From assembly GCF_001653235.2 (NCBI RefSeq), contig NW_019154047.1, positions 124,001 to 188,000 on the forward strand: a stretch of 64,000 bases of DNA, written 5' to 3'. This document shows, piece after piece, positions 22,804 through 34,479 of the stretch. This stretch comes from Pochonia chlamydosporia 170 (taxonomy: Eukaryota; Ascomycota; Sordariomycetes; Hypocreales; Clavicipitaceae). The position numbers were made by a program, and so were the translations under genes. Numbering within the stretch: the first letter of the stretch is position 1; each line of letters begins with the position of its first letter. The notes under the pieces are model-generated. The model did not search any database. It saw only the letters and a program-made list of their open reading frames with translations, and was not told the DNA's origin.

Positions 22804-24699
22804 CTACTCATCGCTCTCTGGATCGATGTTGATAAATTCAAAGGCGTAAGTATAGCCCGTGGTTAAGCTCGAGTTGCTGGAACAGGTAAGGGGCACACTT
22901 GATGGTCGATCCCGCAGAGCGCGTCCTCGAATAATCTCCTCCAAAGAAGACGAACGATCCAAACCATGTAGGGGCACTCAGGGGCCGGTCGTTTTTGCTA
23001 TCAGGGGCAACGCACAAATAGCTCATCCCCCAAAAAGCAGAAGAGGCAGATACAACTAGGTATTTGATTCAAGGCCGGCGCCGTAAATCGAATGATGAAG
23101 ACACGCAGCTATACTTCTCTTCCTGGGGAGAATATGGACAGGAGCAGAAGTTTCCAAGCGAAGGGCCCAAGCAAGAAGAACCACCTATCCCATTTGGTAG
23201 TGATGGGACGACAACAGGCGTGGCACGACGGTCTATATTTAGAGTCAAGAAACATGCGTTATTAATCGGAAGCTTAGATGACTCTACCACTAGGCAGTGC
23301 TCCAATAACAGCAAAAGCAACCACACCTGCATGTGTGTTCAGGCAAACGGCACAGCCAGGGCAAGCATGTGGGCCAAACTGACCGGTTGGCTGCCTCGCG
23401 GATTCGGCTCAACGTAACTATTCAATCACAAAATGCCATCAATACGGCGCAAGAAGGCCAAGCAGCTCCTAACCGGCAAATCCGACGAGCAACAGCAGGC
23501 GGACGATGTGAAAAAGGCCATAGTATGCCGGGGACTCGGTAAAGTAGGACATGTGGGAAACTATCAAGGTCCAGAACAGGTACTGAGGCGGCATCTTCAC
23601 AGAGGGTCTACAGTACCGGTACCGGTACCTACCTGAAAGTCTCATAACCAAAAAGTACACATGGGGAGGTCCCCCTACATGATTCGACTAAAGCTAGTTT
23701 TAGCTGCAATTCGCGATAAATAGCAAGTATTGATGGAAGGAGAATAACCCAGTGCAATCAAACAGAGCCACTTCTGGCTGCAATCTGTGATATGATCTTG
23801 GCTTACCTACATTTCTGGCTAAATGGTAGTTCCATTACGTTCAACTTTAGTCTCTTGGAGCACGAATAAATCTTCCGTGGAATCTGTAGACGAATGTCAC
23901 GGTTGCAATTCGACGCCAGAAAGTGTTAAGATATACGAAATACAGCGTTCAAAAAGCTCAAATCACGAAATAGGGTCCCAATCTGATGTCTTGATAAGCA
24001 TCTGCAGCAAATCCATACGGCTCCCTTCCTATCCTTCTGAGTTTTGTCATCTGAACGGCTCGGATGGTTGAGAAGCCATCCCAATAATGCAGGGTCTCTT
24101 TCGACGACGTGTGCACTTCAGTCTGCCCTAAGTTGTTTTTAACCATGTGGTCAACCTGCGATGCAAGCCTCACTTTCCCAGTTCATTGTGCCAAACCTGG
24201 ACGAAATGTACGCATTGCCAAACATATATTCACTGCCTCTAGCCGTGATTGTGGCCACAAGCCAAACATGATACAGAGAGTGCGATCAAAGGATTATAGA
24301 GTTCGACCACAGCAGTTCCTCGGAGACATTGGCAAACCTCCTCGGTTCCACCACAGCTCAAGTGCATAGCTCATGCATTTCCTTAGATGCCTGTCCATCC
24401 ACTTTATAACGAGAGTCTTTCTTAGCTTGCGTAGACAATCTAGTACCTTATCTACGTTGGTCACGTTTCCGCTATCTTTCTTCATCCTATCATAGGTGAC
24501 TCTTTGGCAAATTTTGAATATGATCTACGTGGTGTAAGTCTTCCATTAATCCTAAGGAGATACCCTCCCCGTGTCATTCAGTTCGGCTGCGTAATTCAGT
24601 CATATTAGGACTAGTCGGATACGCCTTATCCGGGTTTTAGACGATCCGTTTACCAATCACTCAGCTCGCCATCAGGGAGTCCGCGGCGTGTCCTTCTGT
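22804..24699. other. Gene-poor region
   Basis: About 1.9 kb with scattered short ORFs. It contains a second copy of the GGTACC-type palindromic repeat (23613-23629). A minus-strand stretch near 23950-24170 has some coding flavour (MTKLRRIGREPYGFAADAY) but is not joined to anything. No supported gene. Confidence 0.35.
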
Positions 24700-24990
24700 T
24701 ACTTGGCGTTGTTGCTTGAACCAGCTATCACCTTGCTGTGTCTCATCAGTAACGCGGGCTTCCTTTGGTTCGGTTACCACAGAGAACCGAGAGATCTATA
24801 TATAAAGGGTAGCAGTCCTTGAAGTATGACCTTCGTCTCGTTTGAAACCAACTATCAACTTGCTCTGTACCACATTAGTACGTGGGCTTGCGTGTCTAGG
24901 GGATCGAGATGCATACTTTCATCTAGTCCGGTTACCACAGACAACCGCTTCTTCTCCTCTCCTAAAGGGTAGCGGTCCTTCAAGTATGAG
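24700..24990. repeat. Diverged tandem duplication, two units of about 130-150 bp
   Basis: Unit one (about 24710-24830) and unit two (about 24838-24990) share blocks in the same order: AACCA(G/A)CTATCA(C/A)CTTGCT, then a (C/T)GGTTACCACAGA block, then AAAGGGTAGC(A/G)GTCCTT and AAGTATGA. A third partial copy of the first block occurs near 55488-55515 (TGCTGTGTCTCATCA...ACGCG). On the minus strand, unit two forms the C-terminal part of the 172-residue ORF that follows. Confidence 0.55.
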
Positions 24991-25373
24991 GCTTTTAGTT
25001 TTTCTACTTGATCGCGGCGCAGCTTGGGTCGTGAAAGTTCAACGCTGGGGTCATATTCGATCGCGGTCCAGGGGATAGGGACGGACGGTGGTCCACTCTG
25101 AAGGCGACCAACTTGGGTCCGGTGAGGCTGGGAGCTGTCTCGTCCACAGTTAATGGGGGCCAGTGTCACCGGTTCTAAGATGTTAGATTGGGTGGATTTG
25201 AGGCCCCCATGATACCCAGTGCCGCCGTAAAGTTCGTCGACTTCCCTCAGCAACCCCTTCTCTCCGTTAGTTCTCTTTTCATCTCTAGAATGACACCGAT
25301 TTGCTAACTTTGACCGGTGGAAGAGAGGATTTCCCTTCATGCGCCGCGGGTGGTTCGTTTTGAAGGTTTTCAT
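24855..25373 (-). CDS. Hypothetical protein, 172 aa, overlapping a duplicated element
   Basis: ORF from ATG 25373 to TGA. Hydrophilic, Arg/Lys-rich N-terminus; the C-terminal part (KDRYPLGEEKKRLSVVTG, then DESMHLDP) is encoded by one of the two tandem units. The partner unit carries stops, so it looks like a decayed copy of the same segment. This could be a gene whose 3' end was duplicated or part of a decayed mobile element. No domain recognised. Confidence 0.35.
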   Translation of the reverse strand: MKTFKTNHPRRMKGNPLFHRSKLANRCHSRDEKRTNGEKGLLREVDELYGGTGYHGGLKSTQSNILEPVTLAPINCGRDSSQPHRTQVGRLQSGPPSVPIPWTAIEYDPSVELSRPKLRRDQVEKLKASYLKDRYPLGEEKKRLSVVTGLDESMHLDPLDTQAHVLMWYRAS

Positions 25374-28300
25374 CGCAGCGTCGGAGAGGTGTTACCATGT
25401 TGTGAATGAAACCCTACCGAATAAGGAGATTTAAAAATACCGCAATTGGAATACTGACGATGAGGTGAATTTTCAAATCGAAAAGTTTCGTTGTTAAGTA
25501 GTAATAGGAGAACTAGGCGAACTTAGGCATCTCGCAACAAAGTGGTGACATGAGATAATGAAGGGGTCATGGCTAAATTTGGCGCTCCTAATATTATTCA
25601 GCACGTGCATACCCACCGCGACTCATGTACCAGAGGTAGCAAATGTCAAGAGAGAACACTCTCCAGCTCTAGCCTAATCGGTCCACAGGCACAGCGAGGA
25701 GGGTCTGGAGCGGAAGGATACTGCGAGCATCAACAAAGGTACAATGAACAATCCATGTTGCTAGCAAGGATACCGGCTGGAGCCCTGTAGTGATCCGAGC
25801 CAGCCCCTGCTCATCACCTAGCCAAAAGCAAATTCGTGATATTGTCACTCTAGATGCGACCTAGTAGTACAAACAGGGGAGGGAGTTGCTGTGATTGAAT
25901 CGGTTGGTACTCGTGTGACATTGACTAGAGGATGTGACTCGAGGAATGCGGCTTTCTGTATTACGCTCTTGGGATGCGGTGAGTTGATTCACACTTTCTG
26001 CCTGGATTGAAGGACTTGGTCACTGATTCCGCCCCTGGCCCAACACGCATGTTGCAGTTTGAGAACTGACATCCTTGAATAGATTTGCCGTCGTGGGCGT
26101 GGCGTAAGGCTCCGGCAGGCTGGGTTAGCGTTGTTGTCCCAGCATGCGACTTTTTGGTCCGCCTCACTGTGACAGATGCAACTTTCCTAATTGAGAACTT
26201 GCGTGCACCCGCAGGACAATGGCAAAGCTAGTTCTTTCAGGCAGCGGGTGGGGCTCTTGCACACGGCGCAGACACCCTGACACCCGGAGCGGCCGTAGCA
26301 AATGGTCAGCACGCCACAAGGCTGGGTGAGGGCCGGGAAGGATACCCTGCACGTCAGGTACCAGATATGCAAACCCGGCGCGACCAAAACCGGATCCGGG
26401 AACAACATTCTGCAGCTTGGACAAGCTGAGGCGGCCACGTCAGACGTTGCCTAGCCAATCAAGCAGCAATGGCTCCAGCCTTTTGGGGGTTGCGGTATGC
26501 TTTACACTTATGCCAGGGGTTCAGGGGAAGTGTTGGAAACGGGAGGTACTTCCCGCCAGCCACCGACAAAGCTAACACTCACAGTCTTGGCTGCCTTTTT
26601 TTCGCCTGTTACATCAGTCACATCGTATCAAGACGTAGTGGACGAACATCATCCAGTTGGACACGGGGCATTCACAGAATCTCACGTCATTCTCCACCGC
26701 CATTTCAAAACCTGCTGACAGCACGTCCGTCCTAGCCCCTTCCGGATTGCGGCATGAAATGGCGTGAGGTCCAGCGCAAGCTCTGTCGCCTAAACCATGC
26801 ACGATGAGACGGGACGTCAGGCTTGATTACCACCTGTGGTCACAAACAGAGAACATCTTGGCCTAAAAGAGCCCCTACAACCTCTGCTGCATAGTGGAGA
26901 GTTAGTGGTTGGCTGTTCGCGTGTATGGCGAGTAGTTACTTAAAGCAGCCATTTGCGTTCCATTTGCCATCGAACAAGAAGGTATGTAATGAGCTTGCTA
27001 GCTCACAGTGCACGCCATTCTAACTTCAACCTGCCTATTAGCTACTTGCATCACTGAACAAGCGCGTGTCCACGGGGCGGATTGCTGGCAGGTGAAGGGA
27101 TTCTTCCGCTCGGCGCTGGGCTAAAGGCTGAACTGCTGCCACGTTGCAACCTTATTTGCAAAAACTCGTCGACCACATACCTAGGCGCTGATGCTTCAAG
27201 ACCTGTTGTGGAATTCGAAAGTGTTCATCGCATTCATCGCTGTTGATCAAATATAGCCGCGCACGACGATGGGGTGTGTGTTGGGCGCGGAGATTTCTTA
27301 GTCAAAGATTCACGACAAATACCAGGTAAGTGGACAGATGTAACTTGGAGGGAGGTCTCCCGACGTCTTCCTTGCATACGCCCCGAGAACAAGACTACGT
27401 GCCGCACAGAATTAATGGGCTTCAAGTTTTCCATTAAATTTAAGCGGCGCATCCTTATGATGGAGCCTACTCGTTTGCGGTTCCATCTCACACCATGTTC
27501 CTGCCACGTGGGTACCCGCTCCCCTATGTGCATGAACGACACAGCTCCACCGCTTGCTCAACCTGATTGGCTGCGCCACTGAAACCTTGAGCCACACCAC
27601 AGCCACACCCGTCAACCTCAAAGAGAAACCAACCTCAACCCTTCCCACATACGATCGACACCGTGTTGGCTGACTGTCTCGTATCGTAACCAGCAGCGTG
27701 TACCGACTCGGCAGTTTACAACCCGCGTCCAGTGCAATTCGTTATACTGAAACCTATCTGTCCGCCGTGCTGAAAAGACGCGGACGGTGACCGATGAAGG
27801 CACTCTTCTCATCGGCTCCGCCCATGGCCAATCTCCACGGTTGGCGCAACGTGCACATTAGATCATGTGGTTCTTGTGTGGACGAGTGGGGTCAAGGGCC
27901 GGCGTCAGATCTGCACGGCCCAATTTCCGTGCCAGATCCGGGGATGATGCTGTTCCACCCAGGCGGCGAGCGGCAGCGTGTTCGAAGAGCAGCCTTGTCG
28001 AAGGGAGGCGCAAAATGTCGAGCCGCCCAAGCTTACCCCAGCAGCCTGGCCCGGTATTCGGCAAGGATTCATGCCAGTCTCGCGAGCACCGACCGGGGCA
28101 AAGGAGATGAGAATGGCTCGCTTGTCAGAGGTTGGTCGGCCGAAAGACGAGTCAGTCGCTGCGCTCCTTAACAAAGCTCGGAGGCACCTGTTTGTGGCGG
28201 TGGGTTGCGGGTTTGGTGACCACGGCGCTCTGCAGTTCCACCGCAGGATCTACGAGGATGTCGGGCTCTGAGGCCATCTCAAGGCGTCATCGAATGCTCA

Positions 28301-29649
28301 ACCACCCCCCTGAAACCGGAGCAGGCGCGCTTCCTGCATGGTGAGGCCAACAAAGACCACCTTCAGCTTTCGGCAATTCTACGGAGAGTAATCGGGTAGC
28401 CTTGTCGGCAAGAGCCAGTTCGTGTCCCAGTCACAAGTCCGTTCGGAGAAAGCGGGGAGTGGCGATGCTGTGGTCTGCGCCGGTGCATTCTCGCCAGACA
28501 AAGCACGGATGGCCATTCAGTCAGAACGCAGTCTTCCGATTCCCGGACACAGCGCCTATGGTCAGGCGTCAATACAGAGGTCCTCGTGCTGAAGTCTTAG
28601 GCGCCAGGGGCTACGGTTATCTCGGGGCTCTGTTGTCGTTCCCCGCTGAACCCGGAAGGCGCTTGATTTCAGGCGTAAGCTCTTGTTCACCCAGACCCTC
28701 ATATGAGAACTCATTGGTAGCACTTTACTATTGCCGTTTTATTATCTTCTCCATTCGAAGTCGACCGCTGCAGCGCTGAGCAGAATCTTTTACCCTACAC
28801 TGTCGTAGAGCGCGGTACTGTCCAGATGGCACGGGTTGACACGACATATATTCATTTGTTCCAATGGGTGCATATATCAGTTACTGTAGTCATGCCAACG
28901 ACCAGTTGTTCGCGCGAATCGCGAACCAATGCGGTTGGGAAAGCCATATCTCCATTTCACCGCGAACACGCCCTGAGCATGCAAGCGAGTTGGCACGACC
29001 CCCCGGCTGTCCATGTGCAAAAAGCACACCTCTGCGCCAGCAACAGTCACAAGCCGAACATTTGTCGGTGTCGGTGCATGCAGTTGCATTGTGCTTGGCC
29101 AGCTTGCGCATGAGAAAACAAGATTATGTGCGTCTTTAGCCAAGAATTTTGCGTCGGAACAATGGAGCCAACCTAGATGCGACGACAGACTTTTGACAAC
29201 CGAAGAGTCATGGTTCTACACCGGTGTTTCAGCCCTCTCCGCTCCCTCCAGCAGGCGTGCACCCGCTTGCCACTGGACGCTGCTGGTACCGGGGATCGGG
29301 GGCGTTGATGTGCTGGCAGAATTTTCAAACCAGCCACGCCACGGTGCCTAATAAATAACGATCATAAATTTGTTATTCGAGAGATCAGAATCATCCTCCC
29401 GTCAATTTCGTTTCGTATGGTATGCTGTATTGCGTCCGCGAAGTCCCTTTTTGGCCCACTGCTGGAAGATGTAAGGACGCATGTAACCCACCCTGACGCG
29501 TTTATCGATGGAGAGCCAGCCTGTTCCAACTATCTGATCTCCCATAGTGTGCTGGTCTCTGCTCCGTTAACTACCCACACAGTCACCGAAGCTGACCGCA
29601 AAGTCTAACACTACAGACCGTTCCAAAATCCTGGAAGCCATATCTGAAC
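25374..29649. other. Gene desert, GC-richer than its flanks
   Basis: Over 4 kb with many short overlapping ORFs in all frames. From about 26.2 to 29.3 kb these are Arg/Pro/Ala/Gly-rich and occur on both strands, as expected from GC-rich non-coding DNA. I found no splice-supported gene, transposase or reverse transcriptase motif. It could be an ancient element or a block from a different source. Confidence 0.35.
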
Positions 29650-30954
29650 ATGGGGGAGTGGGAAAGGCTTAAGGTGACTATTGGTGGTGGTGCACGTGTT
29701 CGCATTTTCCTTCTTAACAATGGATGGATCGTCTTTGTGGGCGATGACGTGTATCGATTAACCGCAAAACCTTTCGAAGCGCGTCTTCTCTCTCAAGGAA
29801 CTGACCGCACATGGAATACTGGCCGGATCCAAGCTTGCCGGTATGTGACAACCAATGATCTATTTGCTGTTGGTGAGAGGGACAACAAAATCGTTGTGAT
29901 TTCGATGATGGACTGGAAAATTGTCAAAGAGATATACGACCTAGACGACAGTAGCAAGAAGTTTTTTTTTGCTGGAGACTGCTTGATATGCCTCGAGGCT
30001 AGCACCGGCAATATCGAAATTACGCCACTCTCTGGCAATGAAGCTTTTGTGACCAAATCGTTCGTTCAGAGGCCTCCCTCGAAATGCGCCGTTACTGACC
30101 GATATTTCATAACTTGCGGCGAGGACGGAGTAAAAGTCCGAGACCCGAGAAACGGCTCGGTCAGAGTAATACGAGCAATAGACTTCAGCTATGATGGCCC
30201 ACCCGGGGGGAACGGCTTCCTACATTGCTCTCTTCCCGACGGAGGATATCAGTGGTGGGATCTAGAGGGCAACAATGTAGACGCAATCGTCAACATGATT
30301 CCGCTGATGAATTATTTTATCTCCTTCTCTGATGGAAGACATTTGTACAGTGACGGGAGGCACATTGTATCCGTCAAAGACGGCAGCTGGAGACGCTTTG
30401 AAATACCAGGAGCTCGACTATCTTCGAGAATATATCTGGTTGGCTGTATGTTTGCATTTCTCACGTCAGACAACATTTTCCTTGTTCACAACACTTGCTT
30501 GTTCTATTACATTTGGAAGAGAACTTGTGAAGGGCCAGTGGTCGTGTCAACAAGCCAAGAAGCTATTGCGGTAGCTTACACACACATCAAAACAATCGAC
30601 TTCATCTTCAGGCACGGTTCAGGAAACAACGTACAGTTGCCATTAATGACTTGCCGGCGAGCAGGCCCGTCCGACCAAAGGACAACAACACAACAAACCA
30701 GTTCAGAGGATGAGGAAAAATACTTGCCAATTCATGGCAGGGTGCTTAAAGTGCCGGGCCTTTTCAATGCCATGCCTTCTTCTATGTGCAAGTCGTCGCC
30801 TTCGCCATTCGTCACTGCCTCATCCACGAAGGTATGATTTAAGTTCAGAGGGGATATTTATTACTGCTTCATGTTGAGGAATTATAAAAGAACATCATGA
30901 GTTTGCTTTTGCTTCTTATTTCTGCAGCGGACTTTAGCCCTGATTGGGGGGTAG
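29650..30954 (+). CDS. Hypothetical protein, possible beta-propeller (2 exons)
   Basis: Exon 29650-30831 is joined over a 96-nt intron (GTATGA donor, very pyrimidine-rich TTATTTCTGCAG acceptor) to 30928-30954, giving 402 residues ending RTLALIGG. The first 340 residues are a run of short beta strands with repeated blades, for example GWIVFVGDDVYRL, KIVVISMMDWKIVKEI, RYFITCGEDGVKVRDP and YQWWDLEGNN. This pattern is typical of WD40-like or related beta-propellers, though GH and WD signatures are degenerate. A hydrophilic Thr/Gln-rich linker follows. There is no signal peptide, and its partner is unknown. Confidence 0.6.
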
Positions 30955-31339
30955 CAGAGGTGGGCGAGGGCCCAAGAACCCGGCAGCGCACCAAGAAACA
31001 GGATCATGTCCATTATTCATACTTCATGACTGTAGTGGGCTTAGACAATGCGAGTTTCCGTTCAGGCTTTGGAGCAGTCCGGTTGCGGACGTTGTGGAAG
31101 TTGGGTGTTGGGTGGCAGAAATAAAGCCATTGTTCACGGACATCAAACCAATAGTATTACCAGTCATTACGGAACAAGTTGAACACGGAATCTTCAGATA
31201 CGAATGGAAGTAAATATAATAACAGGACTATTAACGAAACAAACTTCAGTGTATTATCAGTAGCCTGTCAAAGACGATACCCCAAGATTTCTGAAGCTTC
31301 CTAGGAGCAATGACGGCCCTGAAAAGAAAGTGAACGATG
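30955..31339. other. Intergenic region
   Basis: 3' flanks; plus-strand ORFs here overlap the end of the preceding gene and are not supported. Confidence 0.3.
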
Positions 31340-31771
31340 CTAGAGCAGAACTAGATTGCTAGTGTCGGTGTTGGCGAGCTTCAACAGAAATTTCTCGCTT
31401 CGGTCGGCCGTGAACAAGACATTCTGACTGACTAGCAGGGAACACCACACAGTACCTATCAATGTTGGGACGTGTATCTTGCGGAGGCATACGTCGAGGG
31501 TACTTAAGTCATGATCTAAGAATAAATGTAGCCGTGGCACTTTATGATTTGCAGGTTTGTCAACCCTTAGCGGCTGTCTGGCGAAATCATGCCTCCATGA
31601 TGCCGGTGACAACTCGAAGTTTGCGGCTGAGATATTTGTTGACACGTCAGTTGTTGACAACTCTGCTAGCCTAGTTAAAGCGGTTCCCGATACATATGTA
31701 GCTTGAGACAACTTGTGAATTTCACTCATCTCATGGTCTGTATTCTGGCCGCAGAAGCGGAGCCGATGCAT
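31340..31771 (-). CDS. Hypothetical ORF, 143 aa
   Basis: ORF from ATG 31771 to TAG. Some stretches look coding (EIHKLSQATYVSGTAL), others less so. No domain, signal peptide or splice evidence. Could be a chance ORF. Confidence 0.3.
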   Translation of the reverse strand: MHRLRFCGQNTDHEMSEIHKLSQATYVSGTALTRLAELSTTDVSTNISAANFELSPASWRHDFARQPLRVDKPANHKVPRLHLFLDHDLSTLDVCLRKIHVPTLIGTVWCSLLVSQNVLFTADRSEKFLLKLANTDTSNLVLL

Positions 31772-32277
31772 GGTTCAGAACCGAGAGTGAGGCAAACACA
31801 ATGTGATACTGCAGTTTCGTTGACCGCCTGAAAAAAATTGGGCTCTTCCCACCCAATCAATAAATTCATGGCTTCTAGAGTCACTGCGTCTTAGAAGAGT
31901 TTTCGTAGCTCGACAACTGTTATTCCGTGGTCCTGCAGGCCTGTTCGTTGGCGGCTAGAGATTGGCCCTCGCAAAGGACCTACCCATAAAGGCAACTCTT
32001 GTTCCGGATCCAATTTCTCAATGACGGTGGCTCGGCTTCACTGGAATTAACAAACAGACACAATTGCCACAGTAATGAATCCGCTCGGCACTTTAGAGAG
32101 GATGGATTGAGCAGATTTGCAACCACCCCTGGCTTTGTTCCTCATGCATCTCTTTTTGCGTCAAACTAGCCCGTCGTAATCCTTTGCAGAAGTTTGCTGG
32201 AAGTGGCATGCAGCTCCCTCATAAGTAGGCCCTGCGTAAACATCATCCATGCACGCCACAAAAGCACCTCCATCATC
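31772..32277. other. Intergenic region
   Basis: No ORF of coding character. Confidence 0.3.
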
Positions 32278-32520
32278 TCAAACCAGACCGCACACGTCAC
32301 AGCAAGCACCCCTAACAACACCTGAACAGTAATTCATCGGATGTAAGGATGCAGACCGCCAAGGCGACGAGGCAACCGCTAAGGGGTGCTTCGGCGAAAT
32401 TTGCTCAGGAGGGATCGTCCCGGAAGGAGTCGTGGCAGTCACACTTGAAGCTGGTCCACTAAAACTAAGGCTCGACAACATGCCGGTGGAAACCAGGCTT
32501 GAGACGTTGGTCACCGACAT
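32278..32520 (-). CDS. Small Ser/Thr-rich ORF, 80 aa
   Basis: ORF from ATG 32520. Ser/Thr/Pro-rich (SLSFSGPASSVTATTPSG), ending GACCDVCGLV. It may be the 5' exon of a longer Ser/Thr-rich wall protein; a GTGTTG donor after about 62 codons is possible. It is divergent from the secreted orphan at 32662. Weak support. Confidence 0.3.
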   Translation of the reverse strand: MSVTNVSSLVSTGMLSSLSFSGPASSVTATTPSGTIPPEQISPKHPLAVASSPWRSASLHPMNYCSGVVRGACCDVCGLV

Positions 32521-32661
32521 GGAAAGGATTTTGATTTGTGAAATTGTCCACGAGAAGCGGTCCTGAACTATAAAAGCCCGGCAGCCCTCAAGTATTTGCA
32601 GCGGCTATGATCTGTACTTAGAGCATTTCTTCCGTTGATAGGCGCAGTCAAAGATATCGTC

Positions 32662-33201
32662 ATGAAACAATCCGCAACCCAGTCTCCAACTTGTCGAGCT
32701 TGGAGAGAGTTTGGATTTCTACTCTTACCCTCACTGTTCTGGTCACCAATCACAGGCTCTGGTCCCTGCCGTTGGGAGTTTGGCGACGGAACCACAATAA
32801 AAATGAGCAAAATTGATTACGACAAACATTACAAGACGGTGCCCGATAGGGCAACCCCCGAAGAAAAACAATTATTCGAGGGTGTACTCATTGATTGTAA
32901 TGGAAGCGAGTTAGATGATTACGAGGAATGGCGTATATACCGTATCACAATAGAGGAGGCCGAGTCAAAGGGCTTTAAAATCTCTCGGAACTGAAGAGGT
33001 TGCAAAGCACGGTTGGTGCTTCAGCCAGGATTGAATCTCTGTTGGGTTGGTCAATGTGATGGCGCGACTGTATACATCGATCGATACTCAGGCTATTTTT
33101 ACTGCTGGGGGACAGTTGAGCTATATATGACAGGACAATATGACTGGGATAGATACCCTCGATATCATCCTCTCGCTATAAAGACTCCAAATAGAGTATA
33201 G
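32662..33201 (+). pseudogene. Secreted orphan with an in-frame TGA
   Basis: One reading frame runs from ATG 32662 to TAG at 33199-33201 (180 codons) but is broken by TGA at 32992-32994 (codon 111). An N-terminal hydrophobic stretch (FGFLLLPSLFWSPITG) suggests export. Sequence after the stop is clearly a continuation: an aromatic-rich part with Cys (LCWVGQC, YIDRYSGYFYCWG). Cysteines lie on both sides of the stop. No intron removes the TGA. A single change from CGA or TGG would explain it. Readthrough is possible but the next base context (AGA) is not the known CTA readthrough context. Confidence 0.5.
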
Positions 33202-34479
33202 TTACATCTAATAAACGGACATACATACGGATCACAAGCTCCAAACTGTGATCAACACACAACCTTTGTCTTCCCTCAATCTAAACCTTCCAGTACCGAG
33301 GCTCACGACGCGGAGGTCATACCAGATTGCCATATTTGTTTCCACTAATTGCTCTTAGGCTATTTGGGTTGTTGTAGTATGCGCGCCAGGTCACGGAAGC
33401 GCTGCCTCATGTGAACGAAAGAGGAATGAGCTCAAGGCTTACAAAGAAGGATGTCTACTCTCATAGGAGAATGATCCATCTGATCTGCGATTTGTGACAT
33501 ACCGAGACCATCCCTGCCAAGAATGTATTGCTCTGAGTGTGCCACTTGCGGGAGGCGCGTACCGGACGCGGTGGTAGTGCTTGCAGGATTTGAAGCTGAG
33601 GCATGGCTGTAGTCCCCTTGCTGGATGCTAAATGCATCCTATGGTGGTGATGCGCTCGACTTGGCACTTCGCTAACGCTCTTCACGCGTACGAATTAGAC
33701 CGCATCCGAGGAGTTCACGGTCCGAAAAACTTTTCGTCTTCCAAGGCAATTGCGATTTATTGACGAGATTCGGCGAGATGTAGTTTCCTTGTCGATCATA
33801 CTCCGGATGTGCTCGGAGTGACAGATGCCTAGACCATTAAGGTCCCATGCGTCTCGTACCGTCGACTGTTGTGTTGGCTGCGATGAAGTGCTACCATGTT
33901 GAGGATTATTCGACTAGATTCCGGCATTAGCATCACAACAGCTTCCCGACATGTTTGCAATGTGAAAAAATGCCAGACCTGTTCCCTCGATATCGGCACA
34001 TTAAGCCATGATTCGGCAGTGACTTGGTTATTTCCAGAGGTTCAGGGCATATTACCTCATAATTTTGACAGACGGTCATGACGTGGAGTTCAAGCTCATA
34101 CATTCAAGGGCGCCTGCTAGATCACACTTGCCCTCTACAACGGATCACTTGTGCGATAAGAGCCCTGAAAAATAATTGCCGCGTATTTGATGGTTGCGTC
34201 ATTGGCTCACTTGCAATGCTGTGATTCTCCAGCACACAGTCAAATGATTCTAAATGAATGGCAGCACCGGTCATACCAATTCTTCTGGTGTCATGTACTG
34301 ACAGATTCCCCCATACTCCGGCCATCGGTCTTATCAACAGAATATGCACACTTCTTCATTTCCATGTCACAGAGTGTTCCTGGCTGACGAGATATTCTGT
34401 TGCCCCCAGTTGCCATTTCCAACAGTCGGCCAGCTTGAACTCTACCAAATCAAGTCTTTAGCAATGTGACAGCCCACGA
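33202..34479. other. Intergenic region
   Basis: About 1.3 kb. One minus-strand stretch at 34349-34220 has coding flavour (GVWGNLSVHDTRRIGMTG) and a GTGAGC donor and TTTTTCAG acceptor downstream, but I could not build a full gene. Otherwise nothing. Confidence 0.3.

Noticed and set aside
26497..26718. ORF with TYARGSGE, faintly like the start of a cutinase
   Set aside because: No catalytic Ser motif (GYSQG-type) or other cutinase blocks follow.
27794..28779. Several overlapping ORFs of 70-125 codons
   Set aside because: Arg/Pro-rich in all frames and on both strands, as expected for GC-rich non-coding sequence; no splice or domain support.
25374..29649. Possible transposon in the gene desert
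   Set aside because: No transposase or reverse-transcriptase motif, terminal repeats or target duplications seen by eye.
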